Of a DNA stretch of 64,000 nucleotides, positions 23,501 through 37,242 are shown in pieces; positions within the stretch are counted from its first letter, which is position 1, and each line of letters starts with the position of its first letter. The notes under the pieces were generated by a model. That model had not been told where the DNA came from. It saw only the letters and a list, made by a program, of their open reading frames with translations, and searched no databases. A program made the translations under genes and the position numbers. This stretch comes from Todiramphus chloris collaris (Eukaryota; Chordata; Aves; Coraciiformes; Alcedinidae), in NCBI GenBank assembly GCA_025345505.1, contig JANVCC010000011.1, positions 12,375,749 through 12,439,748 on the forward strand, given 5' to 3'.

Positions 23501-23939
23501 TTCTTCTGCCCATACTGTCTTCCCCTAGAAGAAGAGACCTCTTTGTCTTCATATTTGAAACATGAATCAGATAAAACAGTGCAGATAAACAGCAGATAAA
23601 GTAGCAAAAACCTGCAAACTGACAATCTTCATACTGAAACCATATTTTAAATAAGACTAGAATTAATTAAGTGTGTTTGAATTGAAGCAAAAATAATTGA
23701 AGAGGAGGGATTTTAGGTTTTGTCTTGAACTTTGTGTCTTTCCCTCCGGCTGTGTTTACATATGTGTTGTTTGATTACTTTTTTTTGGTAATCCTTCAAC
23801 AAGGTTTGCTCAAAATGACACTAGAATAAGCATCATAGTCAGGATTCTTAGCGTTACTTATAAACTCTTCTGCTATTTTTAATTCTTTTGCTCTATATCT
23901 GTTGAGATTAATATGAAAGGAACAAAGGATAACACTCAG

Positions 23940-24020
23940 CAAAAAAAAAAAAAACCACAAACAAACCAAGCACACACACACACACATCCAAAAAAACCCC
24001 AAAACAAAATCACAACAAAA
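23940..24020. repeat. A-run and CA-rich low-complexity tract
   Basis: A poly(A) run, then CAAACAAACC, then (CA)8-9, then A/C-rich sequence. Confidence 0.85.
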
Positions 24021-25865
24021 ATTCCTCAACTCCTGTAAACCCCATTTTTTTACAGACTTAGTATCTAAGTATGCCAGCTCCTGTTAAGTTCCTTATTCTT
24101 CCTCCTTAGTATCATCCCTCTGCCACACCATGCAGCCTCACCAGTACAGCTGCATCAACTGCTATTTATACTCAAGCTTCTTTCAGAATGCTTCTTTCTA
24201 TACATGTAAATGAGAAAGATGAGGAAAAACCATTTAATACATTCAAAGGACTTTATGGCATGAAAGTCTCATGCGGGAGCCACTTTCAATTCCCTGTATA
24301 AGATGGGCTCAGGAATTCCCTTCTTATTTTATAACTGGCTTCAGATCACTTCAGAAGGTGAGAGTCCATTCAACTAACCAGCATTCAGATATTAGATTGA
24401 TAAATTTAAGGTCAAACTCATGTTTTTCCTATACCCAATATATACATTTCTGTTATTTATCTACACCTTCTATAAGACTGTGTTTGGCCATCATCATGAG
24501 CAGCATAAAATACTGCAGAGGTGAAAAGAACTTAAAAATGTGAGCCTTTTGAGGTTTTTATTTGTTTCAAAATATTACTTGAAAGTGTCTGTTGGCTTCA
24601 CCCTGGAAAGAAGTAATTTCATACTAGTATAATGACTTAAATTGTCTCCAAATTCCAAAATATTCCAAATATGTACAGCAAAATATAGTAACCCCATCCT
24701 TCATTTCACTGGTACTGATTTTCTAAATTTCATTAGAAATTACTTATTGTTGCACCTCTACAGTACCAAAAGGCAGGGGGGAGGTGGGCGGGTGGAGATA
24801 CTACCTATTTCAGTGGACTGTGGGTACAGTTATATGCTATTACAATGTGTACAGTAAAACACTATTTTGGTAGAGCCTGTAGATGCTATAACAGAATGGT
24901 ACTAAATGTATAGTTTCAATCCTGTTGACCCCTTTTCTTAGCAAAGAGGAAGCCTTAAACATCTGTAAAGCAATATTAAAATGTTAGATGAAGAAATTAA
25001 AGTATAAAGGTTTGGTATTGCTCTGCATTAGCATTTAATGAAGCAATAGATTATAACAATTCAGAACAAATTAAGATTGCTCAGTTGCTTTCAAAACTTA
25101 AGAACTCTTCAGAATTCTGAAAAACTTGTCACCGTCTACAGATGTGACTTAAGAAACTACAGGACATTTAAAATCAATGAACTGTTTAAATTTTTTGTAC
25201 ATTCATGCGGAAATCATTATGGTGTTATTTTTGTAATACAAGACGGTGGTAATTAAGGAAAAGACCTTAAATACAGAAAGAAAATTCAACCCATGCAATT
25301 AACTATAGAAGAGCATTCAAGAGAAGATCTCACATTAGCACAAAATCAATGTTCCCTAATTATCAGAAATACAAAGGAGATGGGGTGCATTTATGTCTTA
25401 TTTTGTATCTAAGTTTTATTTGTGCTTCTTGGTCTGTTATACCCTATACTGAGCTAGCAATTAGTACCAGAAGTAAATACATGTGCTTGAAAGCCTACTC
25501 ATGTAATCTAAAAGTAGAAACTGCAACTTTGTTTCTTTAGTGATATTTAGAAGTTTCTGGTACTGAGTGCTAGCAGCTCGGGTAGAGAATGAAAATTCAC
25601 AGATGGAAAAAAATACCTTGAGAATAAAAGGTATCTCTAGGACAGTACTCATCATCAAAAAATGCTGTAGTGATGGCGAGGGTTTGTGTCTGTTTTCCCT
25701 TATTGCTTTCTCCATGCACATCCCTCCTGAACAACTGATAAAAATCAGCAGTCTCTGATGTTAATTCCTGTTAATTTGGATGTCAAAACATTGTGATTGT
25801 CTATTTGAAATACAAATTGTGTCAGAGATACATCTCTTCAGTTTTGCAGAACCAAGTATTTCATC

Positions 25866-26597
25866 AGGGCAAGTGTAGAGTGAAAGGAATAACCTCATAC
25901 ACCGCTACAGGTTAGGGGTTGACCTGTTAGGAAGCAGCTCCAAGGAGAACAACCTTAGAGTCCTGGTGGACAACAAGCTAACCATGAGCCAAAAATGTGA
26001 TCTTGTGGCCAAGGAGGCCAGTGTTATCCTGGGGTGCATTAAGAAGATTGTGACCAGCAAGTCAAGGGAGATTCTCCTTCTTCTTTACTCTGCCTGGCTG
26101 AGGCCACCACATCTGGAGTACTGTGTCCAGTTCTGGGGTCTGCAGTTCAAGAGAGACAGGCAGCTACTGGGGAGAGTTCAACGGAGGGCTACAAAGATTA
26201 TGACAGGACTGAAGCATCTCTCTTACAAGACTGAGAGACCTGGGGCTGTTTAGCCTGGAGAAGACTGAGATGGGATCTTATAAATGCTTATAAATATCTA
26301 CAGGGAAGGGGTCAACAAGATGTGGCCAATCACTTTTCAGAGCTGCCCAGTAACAGGAGAAGGGGCAACAGGCACAAACAGGAACACAAGAAGTTCCACT
26401 TAAACATAAGGAAAAGCTTTACTGTGAGAGAGACAGAGCATTGAAACATGCTGCCCAGATAGGTTGTGGAATCTCTGTCTCTGAAGATTTTCAAAACTCA
26501 CCCCTAGAAGTTCCTGCTGTAGGCGAATGTGCTTTGGCAGAGGAGTTGGGCTAGATGATCTCCATAGGTATCTTTCAGTCCCTACCATTCTGTGATA
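25866..26597 (+). mobile_element. CR1 LINE, plus strand, 5'-truncated
   Basis: Starts inside the RT thumb region and runs to a terminal CTACCATTCTGTGAT. The translation gives NLRVLVDNKLTM, ILGCIKKIVTSKSREILLLLYSA, HLEYCVQFWG, RVQRRATKIMTGLKHLSY, then a frameshift before LGLFSLEKT. The tail has TTTACTGTGAGAG and GTTGGGCTAGATGATCTCC. This is a standard 5' truncation with an intact 3' end. The frame at 25966-26253 is the RT fragment. Confidence 0.92.
25966..26253 (+). pseudogene. CR1 RT thumb fragment
   Basis: A 95-codon open frame in the CR1 copy; it carries the LVDNK, LLLLYSA and EYCVQFW blocks of the ORF2 thumb. No catalytic box, because the element is truncated upstream of it. An extra residue in the RPPHLEY segment, compared with the usual RPHLEY, indicates a 3-base insertion. 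Confidence 0.85.
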
Positions 26598-26683
26598 ATC
26601 CCTGTTACATATGCAGGCAACTAATAGCATGAGTGTTGCAATGGGTCACCTAGTCAATAAAAAGTAAAAATGTTTAGTTTTCA

Positions 26684-26685
26684 CA

Positions 26686-26723
<38 letters not shown>

Positions 26724-26733
26724 GTGTGTATAC
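26684..26733. repeat. Compound (CT)n(TA)n(TG)n microsatellite
   Basis: CT dinucleotides, then TGTG, about ten TA units, then TGTGTG. The 71-codon minus frame crossing it is a by-product of the repeat. Confidence 0.95.
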
Positions 26734-27720
26734 CCAGTAGGTATAAAAAGACTATTGATATCATTTGTGTTTTCTGTCTTCTGACATAGCCTACCTAACA
26801 GCAGGAACTTTGGTGCCTGTAGTTGACAAAACAGTTCAAGGACAATTTTAGTCTTTGGCATAGGTTTTAGATTAAATTAAACTTCAAAAAATGAATTTAT
26901 ATCTTTCTCATCCCTAAAACCTGATCAAACCACTATGTCTTTCTCTTCAGGTAACACTCTTCTCCTAATAAAGCTGAACAGATATGCAAAAAGAAAGTTC
27001 AAACAACAAATATCAAAGTCTAACTCTATTCCAGATCTTAGCATAATTACCTATGGTGAGTTCTGCGTCTGATATAATTTCTAGACAGTCACATATATTT
27101 TAGATTTTTATTAAAGAGAAAATAGCTTGCCTTGGGTTTAAATTTAAATCTAAACAGAATTAAGTACTTATGGAAAGTGGGGAATAAATATTTCTCAGGT
27201 CTGAATGGGTTTTATAAATGTAGTTCACAATTTAGGTAAACAGGATGTATCAGGTCCCACCCTCGAGGTTTTAATAAGTTTTTTGAGTCTTACTTTCTTT
27301 TTCTTATTTTTTTTTCAGTCTCATTACCTAAAAATCAGTTGATAAAAAGATTATTTATTTATATATCTCAGCAATTACATAGCTTAACTTATATTTTGCT
27401 GTTTCAGTTTATGTGTTTATAATGTTGATGAAATGTGAATTCAAAATGTTGTTTTAAAGATTTATTTTTGTAATGATTTTTTTTTTCTGAAAGGAAATTG
27501 TACTTTATTTAGAAGTGTGTAAAAAATAGTCTAAAATTTGATGTTTTTTCAAGGAAATTGAAACATGCTGTATACAAAACAAATGCAAATTATGGAGTAC
27601 TTAAAATAAAATACTAATGAATTAATGTGTTTTTGAGGAATTTCTGTTATTCTCACTTTTATCAACGCATAATTCTACAAATCTCACGTCTCTGCATTTT
27701 TAACCTACTTTTTATGCATA

Positions 27721-27744
27721 GGAAAGGAAAGGAAAGGAAAGGAA
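27721..27744. repeat. (GGAAA)n microsatellite
   Basis: Nearly five GGAAA units, uninterrupted. Confidence 0.95.
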
Positions 27745-28013
27745 GCTTTCATTTTTTATGTGTTCACAAGAAGCCTTAAAGCTAAAAAGAAACAAGGATC
27801 ATGCCTTTATCTGAAGAAGAGGTTACAGCTTTCAAAAACTGGTTTGTGTAGGCAGTGATATTCCAAATTTTCTAGGCTTATTTCTTTAAAATTGTGGTGG
27901 TTTACATGTAGTTCTTGAATATTATTTTTGTTAAATTTAAGATTTTGACAAGGACTTTAGACTACTTCTCCACAGCTTGTCAGAATTTCTTTTTTATCTT
28001 GAAGTTGTTTTTT

Positions 28014-28032
28014 AAAAAAAAAAAAAAAAAAA
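28014..28032. repeat. Poly(A) run, 19 bases
   Basis: Uninterrupted A19 preceded by T6; no adjacent retrocopy body was recognised. Confidence 0.95.
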
Positions 28033-28846
28033 GTGCACGTAGTTGAATTTAAAATCCAATTGAAAGTTTTTTGTTTGTATTCCTATGTATCATGTTTATT
28101 ACAAGCTCTTAATTATGAATATTCAGATTCATGAACATGTAATTTTTTTATACTCTGCTGTCTTCTGTTTTCTCCTCTAAAACCATTCTGTGCAACATTT
28201 TCTACTGAATGTGAGTAGCAGAAAGAAAACATGGTCTTAACTACTTATGAAATAAAGAAAGGAATTTACTGAAATGCATTTACATTTCTGTCAGTGTATA
28301 ACCCTATTTTCTCCAGGAATGTGGCATCTGAATCAAAACCAGAGGGTGTAGGTAAAAAAAAAATGTTCAAAAATATAGACACCTTGTAAACCCATATAGC
28401 ATCTGTGCACCAGTCTGACTATAAATGTGGAGATGGGTAACACTGGAGAACTTCAGGTTTGAGCCCTGCTGTTCATTATAAAGTCCTGCCATCTGCTCCA
28501 CAAATGTTGGAATGAAGTATGTACAACTCTTTTTGGATGTATAGAGATGCAGCTGACTCCATGCGGGAGAAGCACAGAGAGATGTGGCACAACTCTGTGA
28601 CATGATGTGTGCCAAAGCAATCCTCACGCTACTGAAAATCAAGCCACAGATTTTATGGTTGGAACAACTTTAGAGCAGCCTACAGAATTTATCTCCTTGG
28701 TTCTACACATTGGAGTTTCCTAAAATCTTGAAATACTTTGGACCACTTACATATCCTCAGCTTTTGGAAAGAATGTGCATTATCTTCAGTCGTTTCAGAA
28801 ACAAATTTACTCCTATGTGCTGTGAAAAAGAAGAATGAAAAGAGTA

Positions 28847-29145
28847 TGAGGTGGGGGTCGTCCTCTTCTCCCATGTAGCAAGCAAGAAGGCAAGAGGAAA
28901 CAACCTCAAGTTGCACCAAGGAAAGTTTAGATCGGATATCAAGAAAAATTTCTTCACAGAAAGTATTGTCAAACTGTGGAATATGCTGCCCAGGAAAGTG
29001 GTGGAGTTTCTATCCCTGGAGGTATTTAAAAGACATGTAGATGTGGTGCTTAGGGCCATGGTTTAGGGGTGACCTGTCAGTGCTGAGTTAACAGTTGGAC
29101 TTGATCTTGAAGGTCTCTTCCAATGAAAACAATTCCATGGTTCTG
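28847..29145 (+). mobile_element. CR1 LINE 3' end, plus strand (subfamily like the 501-1565 copy)
   Basis: Begins GAGGTGGGGGTCGTCCTC and continues with GGAAACAACCTCAAG, TTTCTTCACAGAAAG, CTGCCCAGGAAAGTGGTGG and GTATTTAAAAGACATGTAG, and ends near CCATGGTTCTGT. The tail closely parallels the minus-strand copy at 501-826 (GTATTTAAAAGACAT-type wording), so both belong to one subfamily, different from the ATTCTGTG-ended copies. The 71-codon frame 28851-29066 is the end of ORF2. Confidence 0.92.
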
Positions 29146-32100
29146 TTTCTCTATGAAGAGATTAATTCTTTTGCCTTTACATATCTTAATATGATAGCAC
29201 AGGTGAATATTCAGTGAAACCTGAGTCCTGTCCCTGACCAATATTAAAATAATGACACAGTGGTTTAGATATCCTCCTTGCCTTCATACCATGGATTATG
29301 TCCTTTGATTACAACAAGATCCCAACACTAGAATTCTTTAAAATGACGTGGCTACATTGCAGCACCTTTGGAAAGACGCATCTGTCTTTCTAATAACTGT
29401 TCTGTAGCTGTGACCTACATGCACTTAACCACAATGAAGGTATGAGTCCTTATCTGACTGTTCTCTATATTCCTTGGCCCAGAGGCTGAGGGAAAGAGTG
29501 AAAGCATAGATTAGGAACTGGAACTGAACCTGTAAATGTAGCTGTATCAGCAACTCCCAGGGCAAATCCAGAGTTCGAACCTATTTATTTGGACCTTTAT
29601 GAAAAAGAGAATCATTTCTTCCCAAATTCCAAAGCTGAGTCACATTGACATGTGGACACACTTCCCTCAACACCCCCACTCTTTGTAGGTAGCCTATGGC
29701 CTGTTACAAAATCACAAGAGCTTACCAAGACCCAAGATTAGCACAGACCATCCACAGAAAGGGGAAGAATAATTTCTGGTCTATAGGTCCCTAAATGGAG
29801 CAAGGTCTTGTGCTGGGTGATCCTTTCCAGGGCATTTATATTTCTAGTGAATCCATATAATTCCTGAATTCTGCTGCTTCTGTATTTATGGAGTACGGCT
29901 ACCGCATTTCTTTCCCAAACTATCTAAACAGTCTTCCTGTCTAGCACACCAGTACATATGGACCTTTGTTAGCTCAGTGATTAAGAAACATTGATATCCT
30001 GGCTATGGACACCCTTTCCAAAGAGGGAATCTTTATAAGGATTAAGTTACAGAGGTGAGAAAAACCCCTGTAATTTTATTTCTTAATGGACCATATAATC
30101 CTAAAGGTGGAAAGGTCCAGGAATGGCCATTCCAGGGACTGTCCAGACCTCATGTGAGGGGTCAGTAATGCAGGACTCATAAAGGTTGGTTGTTTATGCT
30201 TCCTCGTATTCATAGGCAGCCCTCCCAGCTGTGCTCATGAAAACCCTAGACATATTCAAAGATGAAGACAGTGAAGACCCTCAGAATCTGGTTTCAAAGG
30301 TACTTACAGAATGATATAAAATCATTGCAGATTGTGGACTGTAATGAAAATTTTGTTCTTTTTAATTTGTATAAGGGTGGCTTAAATGAAGGTGCATTGG
30401 TCCTGGCAATTTAATTATAGCTTTGTCCAGAAGAAAAAGAAGGCCAAAACTTAGGGGTTTGGGTTTTGGTTTTTGCTTTTACTTCCTATAACTCTTGTAA
30501 TACCTTCTTCGGGTAAAGAAAAATAAAACACAGGTATGTACTGAATAGCTCCAGTCAACCTCATCAGTGAGGGACTTAATGTCTTTCATGGCTGAAACAT
30601 TTTTTACTCCTGCTACTGTAACCAGTCTATCTGAATTATAGTTTCACCATTATGACCATAGTTAAGCTATGACAGGATTTCATTTTATAAATATGTGTAT
30701 ATTTATACACTCAACCCTATTTTTACCAGGGTCTACAAATCATCTCAAAAAAAAAACTTTAGATAGAAACTTAAACAGGTCTTTTTGGGTTTTTTTACTG
30801 TCTCTTGTTATTTTTCTTGAAACTTCATCCTACTGAGCTTGTCCTCAGACATTCTGGCTAAGTTTAACATGAAGAAAACAGCCTTTACAATTAGATTAAA
30901 AAATTCATCTTTTAATTCTGTTCAAGTGATTGTGTCATTTCAGCTTAGTTTCAAGATAATTAATAGCAAGACATTTGTAATGAGAAAGTATTTTTTCATT
31001 CTAATTAAAAACTTGGTAACTAAGAGTAAATACATTTCAAGCGATCAACACATTATTTCATTTTGAAAAGTTCATCATGATTATTAGTGAATCAGATGGA
31101 TGTTTGTGGGTAGCAGTGACATTAACAGAACAGAGGTGTCATTACAGTAGCATAGCATATGACAAAATCCCTTATTTGGAAGAATTTCTGAAGATATTTT
31201 GTGGTCACTTCATCATGAAAAAAAAAAAACCAGGAAAAAAGTATTAATAAGTGTATGCTTGAAATCACTGTTGCTCACTAGCAATGTCAGTCATTGCAGT
31301 CACTGAATGTACAAGTCTTCTTACACTTCAGTCTGACACAATATCAAACAGTCTGGGCAAAATCTGTTGCTGAATTAGAATTAAAGATAATAGAATCATC
31401 AACCTGAAAAGGGGGTTCCTTTTTAAATTTCAGGTAAAAATAAAGCTAGTAACAAAAATGTCTTTCTTAAAGTATTTCAGAAGAAAGGTGACAATCTCAA
31501 CAGCTGTAGGTGAAATGTAATTAGGTTTTATTATCCCCATTTTACAGATAGCAATCTGAGACATATAGCAATCAAAACCTATACAATGCAAAGACATTAT
31601 AACACAGAGTCCTATTTTCTGGGATAAAAGAGATCCCACTGACTTTAATAAGCATTATTTGTATCTCACAGTGAAGGGGAAAAAAAAAAAGAGCTTTCTG
31701 TTTTCATGGTCCTCATCCCTACACTAATCATCCAGTAGTTTATATGGCCATTCACACAAGTATTTAATTTATCAGCTAGAACTAAACTGGCCTGTTAAAG
31801 GCACTTTATGCAGGTTTTATGTGTTATACTGTAAATGAGGTGATCAACAGGGGTTCCCTCTTGGGCCTAGGTATCCCACAGAGCTGAATTCCTAGGGAGT
31901 GAGTAATTGCAAGTTCCTTTCTGTCTGGTGGATATAGGTGTAAGAAAAGGCAACCAACATGCTTTGTGATTCAGTTAGTGTGGGGAGATGTGTTCTTTAA
32001 CCTTAATAAGCCAATTAAGGAGGCCTCTGAAAAGGAGGAAGGGGTTGCATAGCTCCTTTTTTAGGGAAGGAGGTTGCTAGAGGGAAGATAGCAATGCTGA

Positions 32101-35100
32101 ACTAGAGAATATGCCAAAGTGTACTAGACAGCTATATACAGTAGGATTTTGTTTTGAACAGGGTTTACTTGTTTTTTTAAAATATCTTGAACTAATTTTT
32201 GGTTTTGGAAGATACAGCTGTGATTATTAGCACCTAACTGTGGCATTTTGAAGGGGGAAGGACAAGCAAGATGCTCTTTATTATAATTCCACTGCTTAAG
32301 AGTTGTGTGCATTTACCCATAGTTTTCCTGTTTGTCCAAAACAACTTACATTCTTCAGTAACTTTACAAGAGGGGGAAGTGGAGGGGGGGGGAAGCCAGC
32401 TACCTATGGTATATGGAAAAGACCTACTTCTGAGAAGCTGCACAAAGAAGACACAGAGTATTGGAGATGTTGCTCTTAAGCTTATTTCTACAGTCCTTTG
32501 ACATTTCTTCTTATTGCTACAAAAAACCCTCAAAAAACTAAAGTCTTTTTTAGTAGAAGTCATTCATAGAATAAACTGCCCAATACAAGCCAAAGCATAC
32601 TTTTAGCTGCAGCAGGTATTCTCTGTTCTGCTTATCTTTGCAGAAGAGTGTATAAGATCAGCAAAATGACCCTTGTAAGAATCCAACTGCCTCCTACACC
32701 TTTGCAGACTAATAACAACTACTTAAACCATAGCCTCTGTCTTGCCAGATAAAAATCCCTCTCTTTACGTAAGACCAAAGAAGAAAATTAGACCTACTAA
32801 GAGCAAATAAACTGAAGACTTTCTATCAGAATATTTGTTTGCTGGCAGAGGCTCTTCCCAAGCAGTCCCATTCATATGCTCTCCCTATTACCATGGCTTA
32901 TTTTTTTAGCTTGTGCTGTTTTCCAGAGAGCCCTTTTCTTCCACAGAAATTCTTGTATTAACAGCACTCAGTTACAACTCTTAAGGAATAAATACTGTTA
33001 CTGTTACCATTAAATTATGCTTGAGCAAGTTTTGAGAAGCTGAACAATGCTTAATATCAGTTGCCTTTTATGAGGATTACCTAATAAGAGCTGGTCACCT
33101 TGCAGTCATGCTCAAATCAGTTTTGGTCAGTTAAAAAAGAAAAAGCTTGTTTTCCAAATTCAGTTAAAAACATACCTTCAAGATATTTTATTAAATATGT
33201 TGATAAGTAGAGAAGTTTTTGAAGGATGCTGAACCTTCCTGCAGATTTTGTGATTTATAATGGAAGTTTATCTCATTTTAGCTTTAATTTTTAATTTCAA
33301 ACCTTTGTCTTTATTAGCTTTATGGTTTTTTTTTTTTTTTGTTGGTTTGCTTTTGTTTATTTTTTTAATAAATTAGTTAAAAATATATTTCAGTATGTGG
33401 ACATACAATTTAATGAATATTTGTAAACACACATGAATTAATTAGTCCAGGGAAAAAAATTACTGCAATTTTTCATTTATTATAAAAAATTTCTCTTACT
33501 CTAGTCTCTTACTCAAGTTTGGTTTGATCATCATGAAAGCCTATTTATTGTATTTTGAAGCTAATCTTGCAAGTGCAATTATAACTCCTGTTGTGTCATA
33601 ATTTTACATCCATTATCTACTAGTGGTAATAAACTGATTTTTATCCCTTTATATTTCTGTTCAGCTTCTGTTTTTCAATTTGTTTCCCCACTTCCCAGCT
33701 GACTAAATTCAGGACATGAAAGAGATCACAAATTAAACTATGTAACTTTAAAAATTACCATTGTTTACTTCATGAATGGCCCTGGAGCAATGCAGCTAAT
33801 CAAACACTTGATTAAGCTTGATTCAAAGAAACTATTTCTGCAGTCCCTGGATGCAGAATGCAATGTCTGTCTGATATGTTCTTTGCTTTGCCTTTAGTTC
33901 TAGTGTAAGCTCTGTTTGGTTTATGCATTTAAGAAGCCCATCACATTTACAGTTCAAAAACAAATATAAAGACAATAATGAATGTTACATTCTTGTTAAC
34001 AAATGCTGAATTTCTAATATGAATAGTGGCTTCAAATAAGATTCTAAAAAAGACACCAGATATTATTCAATTACCTAATTTTGGCAACACCATCCACAGG
34101 AAAATGTTTTACCAATGTTTCTTGCTTTCTTTGGTTGGATGTCTCAGTAGAATTCAAATATTAATCAATACAATCCAATAGTTTATTTAAGGATATTGTT
34201 TTGTTTCTTCTGAAACATGTATATATTAAGACTGTGAGGAGATATGAATACTAAAATATATCTAAGTAGGAAAAATAATTTTTATAATCATTCATATTAA
34301 AAATATGCTATAAGTCCGATATTAAAGATACTGTTGAAAGAATCTGGCTTTTATTTTGTTGTCTTTGGGTTCAAGAAGAGCCTTTGGGCATTTCTTCCTA
34401 TGAAAAGAAGTTGATAAATAATGTGATTGATGAACAATATAATATCAATAATCATATCAATAGTTAATTGTGGTGAGGTGCCTAGTCTATAAATGATACG
34501 TTAGATACATGTTCCAGAGGCTAAAGATGGACAGATAAACCTATACAGCATTTTTCCCTCCTTCACAGTGCATTTTAAATCAAGAATACTTATTTGAGGA
34601 GCTGATTGGCCTCACCTTCCATTTGGAAAACAGGGTTTTCAGTAAGGAATGTCTATGGTGTTCAGTCATGGAGTCCTTGAAACACTAATCACTATGTTAC
34701 CATACTTTATATTGAACAGCTTCTCCATACCTTTTTCTGTGACATCTCTTCTGTTAGTGTTCTCCACACAGGTTCCATCTTCTTTGAAAACAACCTATAC
34801 CCTTCTGTCAATTTACAGCCACACATTAAGAAAATATATATACTGAGTGTGAACCAAGGTCTATGGACACCAGTCTTCACAGTCATACTGCTCTGAGAGG
34901 TCTCTGTAATGTCTGCTATGAACTGGAAAATAAATTGCAGCTGTTCTATGACATCCAAATAGATATATGTGAAAGCAGATGCACATTACAACAACACACA
35001 TACTGCATTAATTTCTGTAGCATTTAAAAAATAAAAAGCATCATGGTGATACAATATTTAGTAAAGATTTTTTAGATGTCATCCTAATGAAGAATTATAA

Positions 35101-36894
35101 AGAGGTGCTTGTATTTTAATTGGAAATGAGTCAACACTTCTAATTACATGATCTAATTTTCTAATATGCATCGGAACTGACTATAAGGTAAATGGACACA
35201 GAAGTTTCAGTTTCTTTCAACATGCTTATTTCTTCTTAAAACGTAATGTGAGATTGAGAGGTTCCAGAAGAAAATTTTCAGTGAACAATATTGCTATTCA
35301 CTTACAAGCAAGCATTATAACTGACAAATATGCCCTATGTATTTCTTATGCTTTCTAGATACAATTTTGATTGTTTGTTTCTGTCTTTATTGATCCCCTT
35401 ATAATATAAATATATTATATACCAATAAAATCAGATTTGATTAAGTGCTCTTGGTAATATTCAGCAACACATTTGTCGCAATATTTTCTATATAAAATAG
35501 GTTTCTATATAAAAAAAGGTTGTTTTAAGTCTAAAAAATGTGTCACTAGGACACACCTTTTGAATTAAACTCTGATCTCTAAGTTTATTGTATTGACTTA
35601 ATCAGCAGAATATTTATTTCAGATTCAATAATAAAATCAACGTATACTCCATATTACCAAAAAAAAAAATTTTACATGTAACAATTACTTGATTCCTTTA
35701 TATGTAATTTATAAAAATGAATGAAGCTAAACTTTGAAATAAGACAAGAGAAAGGAGTTTTCTCTGATATTTTGCCTCTGGTCTTCTAGTCGATTTTTCT
35801 AACATTGACTGGGTTGATTCATTCTGTGACTTCAGGCAAGTTGCATTACTTCTTTGGACTTTCCTCAAGGTAACTGTAGGACTGAGTGCACTGAGTAACA
35901 AGTCTGCAATGGAAAAAACAGATGTTGCATCTCTGTTAGCATTCATGGTTATATAAAATAATAAAGTGGGACTTAGAACAACTATGTATTGTTTAAAAGT
36001 GAAAGGATTAAGCTAACAACTCACTATCCTGATGCATAAACTTTGAGTATGTGCTCAAATTAATGTCAGATGAGCTTGATATCACTAAGGACATAAAGAA
36101 ATTTTTAACACTTGCATAAATAATTAAAAAAAAAATGGGCAGGGATACATTTTCATGACATCTCTGGAAATTCTGTAAGAATTTCCAAATAATGATATTT
36201 TATACTAATAGGAAAATTAATAGTGAATGTTGAGAGGAGCTTTGTCTTTACATTGGAGCAGATAATTCGGCAATTAGACCTGTGAAAACTTGATGTAAGA
36301 CTAATCCCAGAGGATTCTAGATCTCAGAAGGAAACAGCAGAAAATATAAGGCCTTTAAGACTGATTTTTCATTACTTCCTTGGATGTTAACAGAGTATGT
36401 CTGTCTTCATACTTCCTGTATTATCTAATATTTACTGTGTGCATCAATGATCCAACCAATAGTCTAAAATTATGAAATCCAACGCATGTGTCAATATAAT
36501 TTAATAAAATATATGCTGCTGAGAAATAAGTAATTTACTTCATCTTCTAGTTACAAAACATTATGAATGCTTGAATTTTCTCCTGGTTTCTATTTTATTT
36601 TGTTGATTATTTTTTGTTCTGTAGAGAAAATTTTCATCACAAGTAAATGTCTCTATGGTTATACCTGAAATAGAGACTTCAGTCAAGGATGACAAGCTAC
36701 ATAATATGTCTTAGTACGTTTATATGCTTTTTGACTCTGACACAGGGATTTGTATACGTATATTAATGCTTAGGATGATATTTAGCACATTGCTTGAAAC
36801 TAAAAATCACTATTTTTATGAATGTAATAACAGTAAAACATCTATTTACCCTGTCTCAACCCATATAATCTTTTATGTTCGGATATTTCATTTT
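29146..36894. other. Long AT-rich intergenic stretch
   Basis: No gene or clear transposon is recognised. The part at 29200-30330 is slightly richer in GC and could hold a decayed repeat, but I could not identify one. A T run lies at 33326-33340. Small open frames (for example 30839-31066, 32234-32563, 35698-35946) have no motif. Confidence 0.55.
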
Positions 36895-37135
36895 CTTCTG
36901 AGTGGAGCTTTATGATTTTTCCAGTGAAATCTCAGTGAGGTGCACCACATCAGGAAGCAGTGAAGGCTGTCTGCCACACATGAGAAGGGAAGCTGGGAAC
37001 CAAGCAAAACAACAAGCAGCAACCTCACTGGCTCAAAGTACCCCTGTGAGGGAAGGAGAGCAGTTTGGTGATGACAACCACACGCAGCCACAAAACTGCC
37101 AGGCAACTCCAGTATAATGAGACCAGTCCAAAGGC
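36895..37135. other. GC-elevated segment abutting a CR1 end
   Basis: About 240 bases with higher GC than the surroundings, open on both strands (36902-37117 plus; 36888-37106 minus), ending at the 3' end of a minus-strand CR1. No family is recognised. It may be the remnant of an older repeat that served as a CR1 target. Confidence 0.35.
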
Positions 37136-37242
37136 AATCACAGAATTAGAGAATAGCAGGGGTTGGAAAGGACCTCTGGAGATCACCTAATCCAATCCCT
37201 CTGCTAAAGCAAGTTTGCATAGATAGAGCTGCAGAGGCAACC
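37136..37242 (-). mobile_element. CR1 LINE 3' end fragment, minus strand
   Basis: Reads AATCACAGAATTAGAGAATA then GGGGTTGGAAAGGACC, GATCACCTAATCCAATCC and CTGCTAAAGCAAG, the reversed CR1 tail. Similarity stops at about 37242, and RT-like CR1 sequence resumes only at 37479. Confidence 0.88.

Larger units (their letters stand above)
16481..25865. other. Long AT-rich intergenic stretch
   Basis: Nothing gene-like is recognised. Simple repeats are at 19855-19956, 20507-20548 and 23940-24020. Open frames such as 21740-22084 (minus) and 23796-24029 (minus, low complexity) lack motifs. No CR1 tail was found by eye; a weak ATCACAGTATCACAGG at about 22426 is too short to call. Confidence 0.55.
26598..28846. 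other. AT-rich intergenic stretch with microsatellites
   Basis: Contains a compound CT/TG/TA microsatellite (26684-26733), a GGAAA repeat (27721-27744) and an A19 run (28014-28032). The minus frame 28367-28642 (91 codons) has no recognised motif. Confidence 0.6.

Noticed and set aside
29571-29582. GAGTTCGAACCT, resembling the B box of a tRNA gene or tRNA-derived SINE
   Set aside because: No A box at the proper distance and no cloverleaf arms; probably chance.
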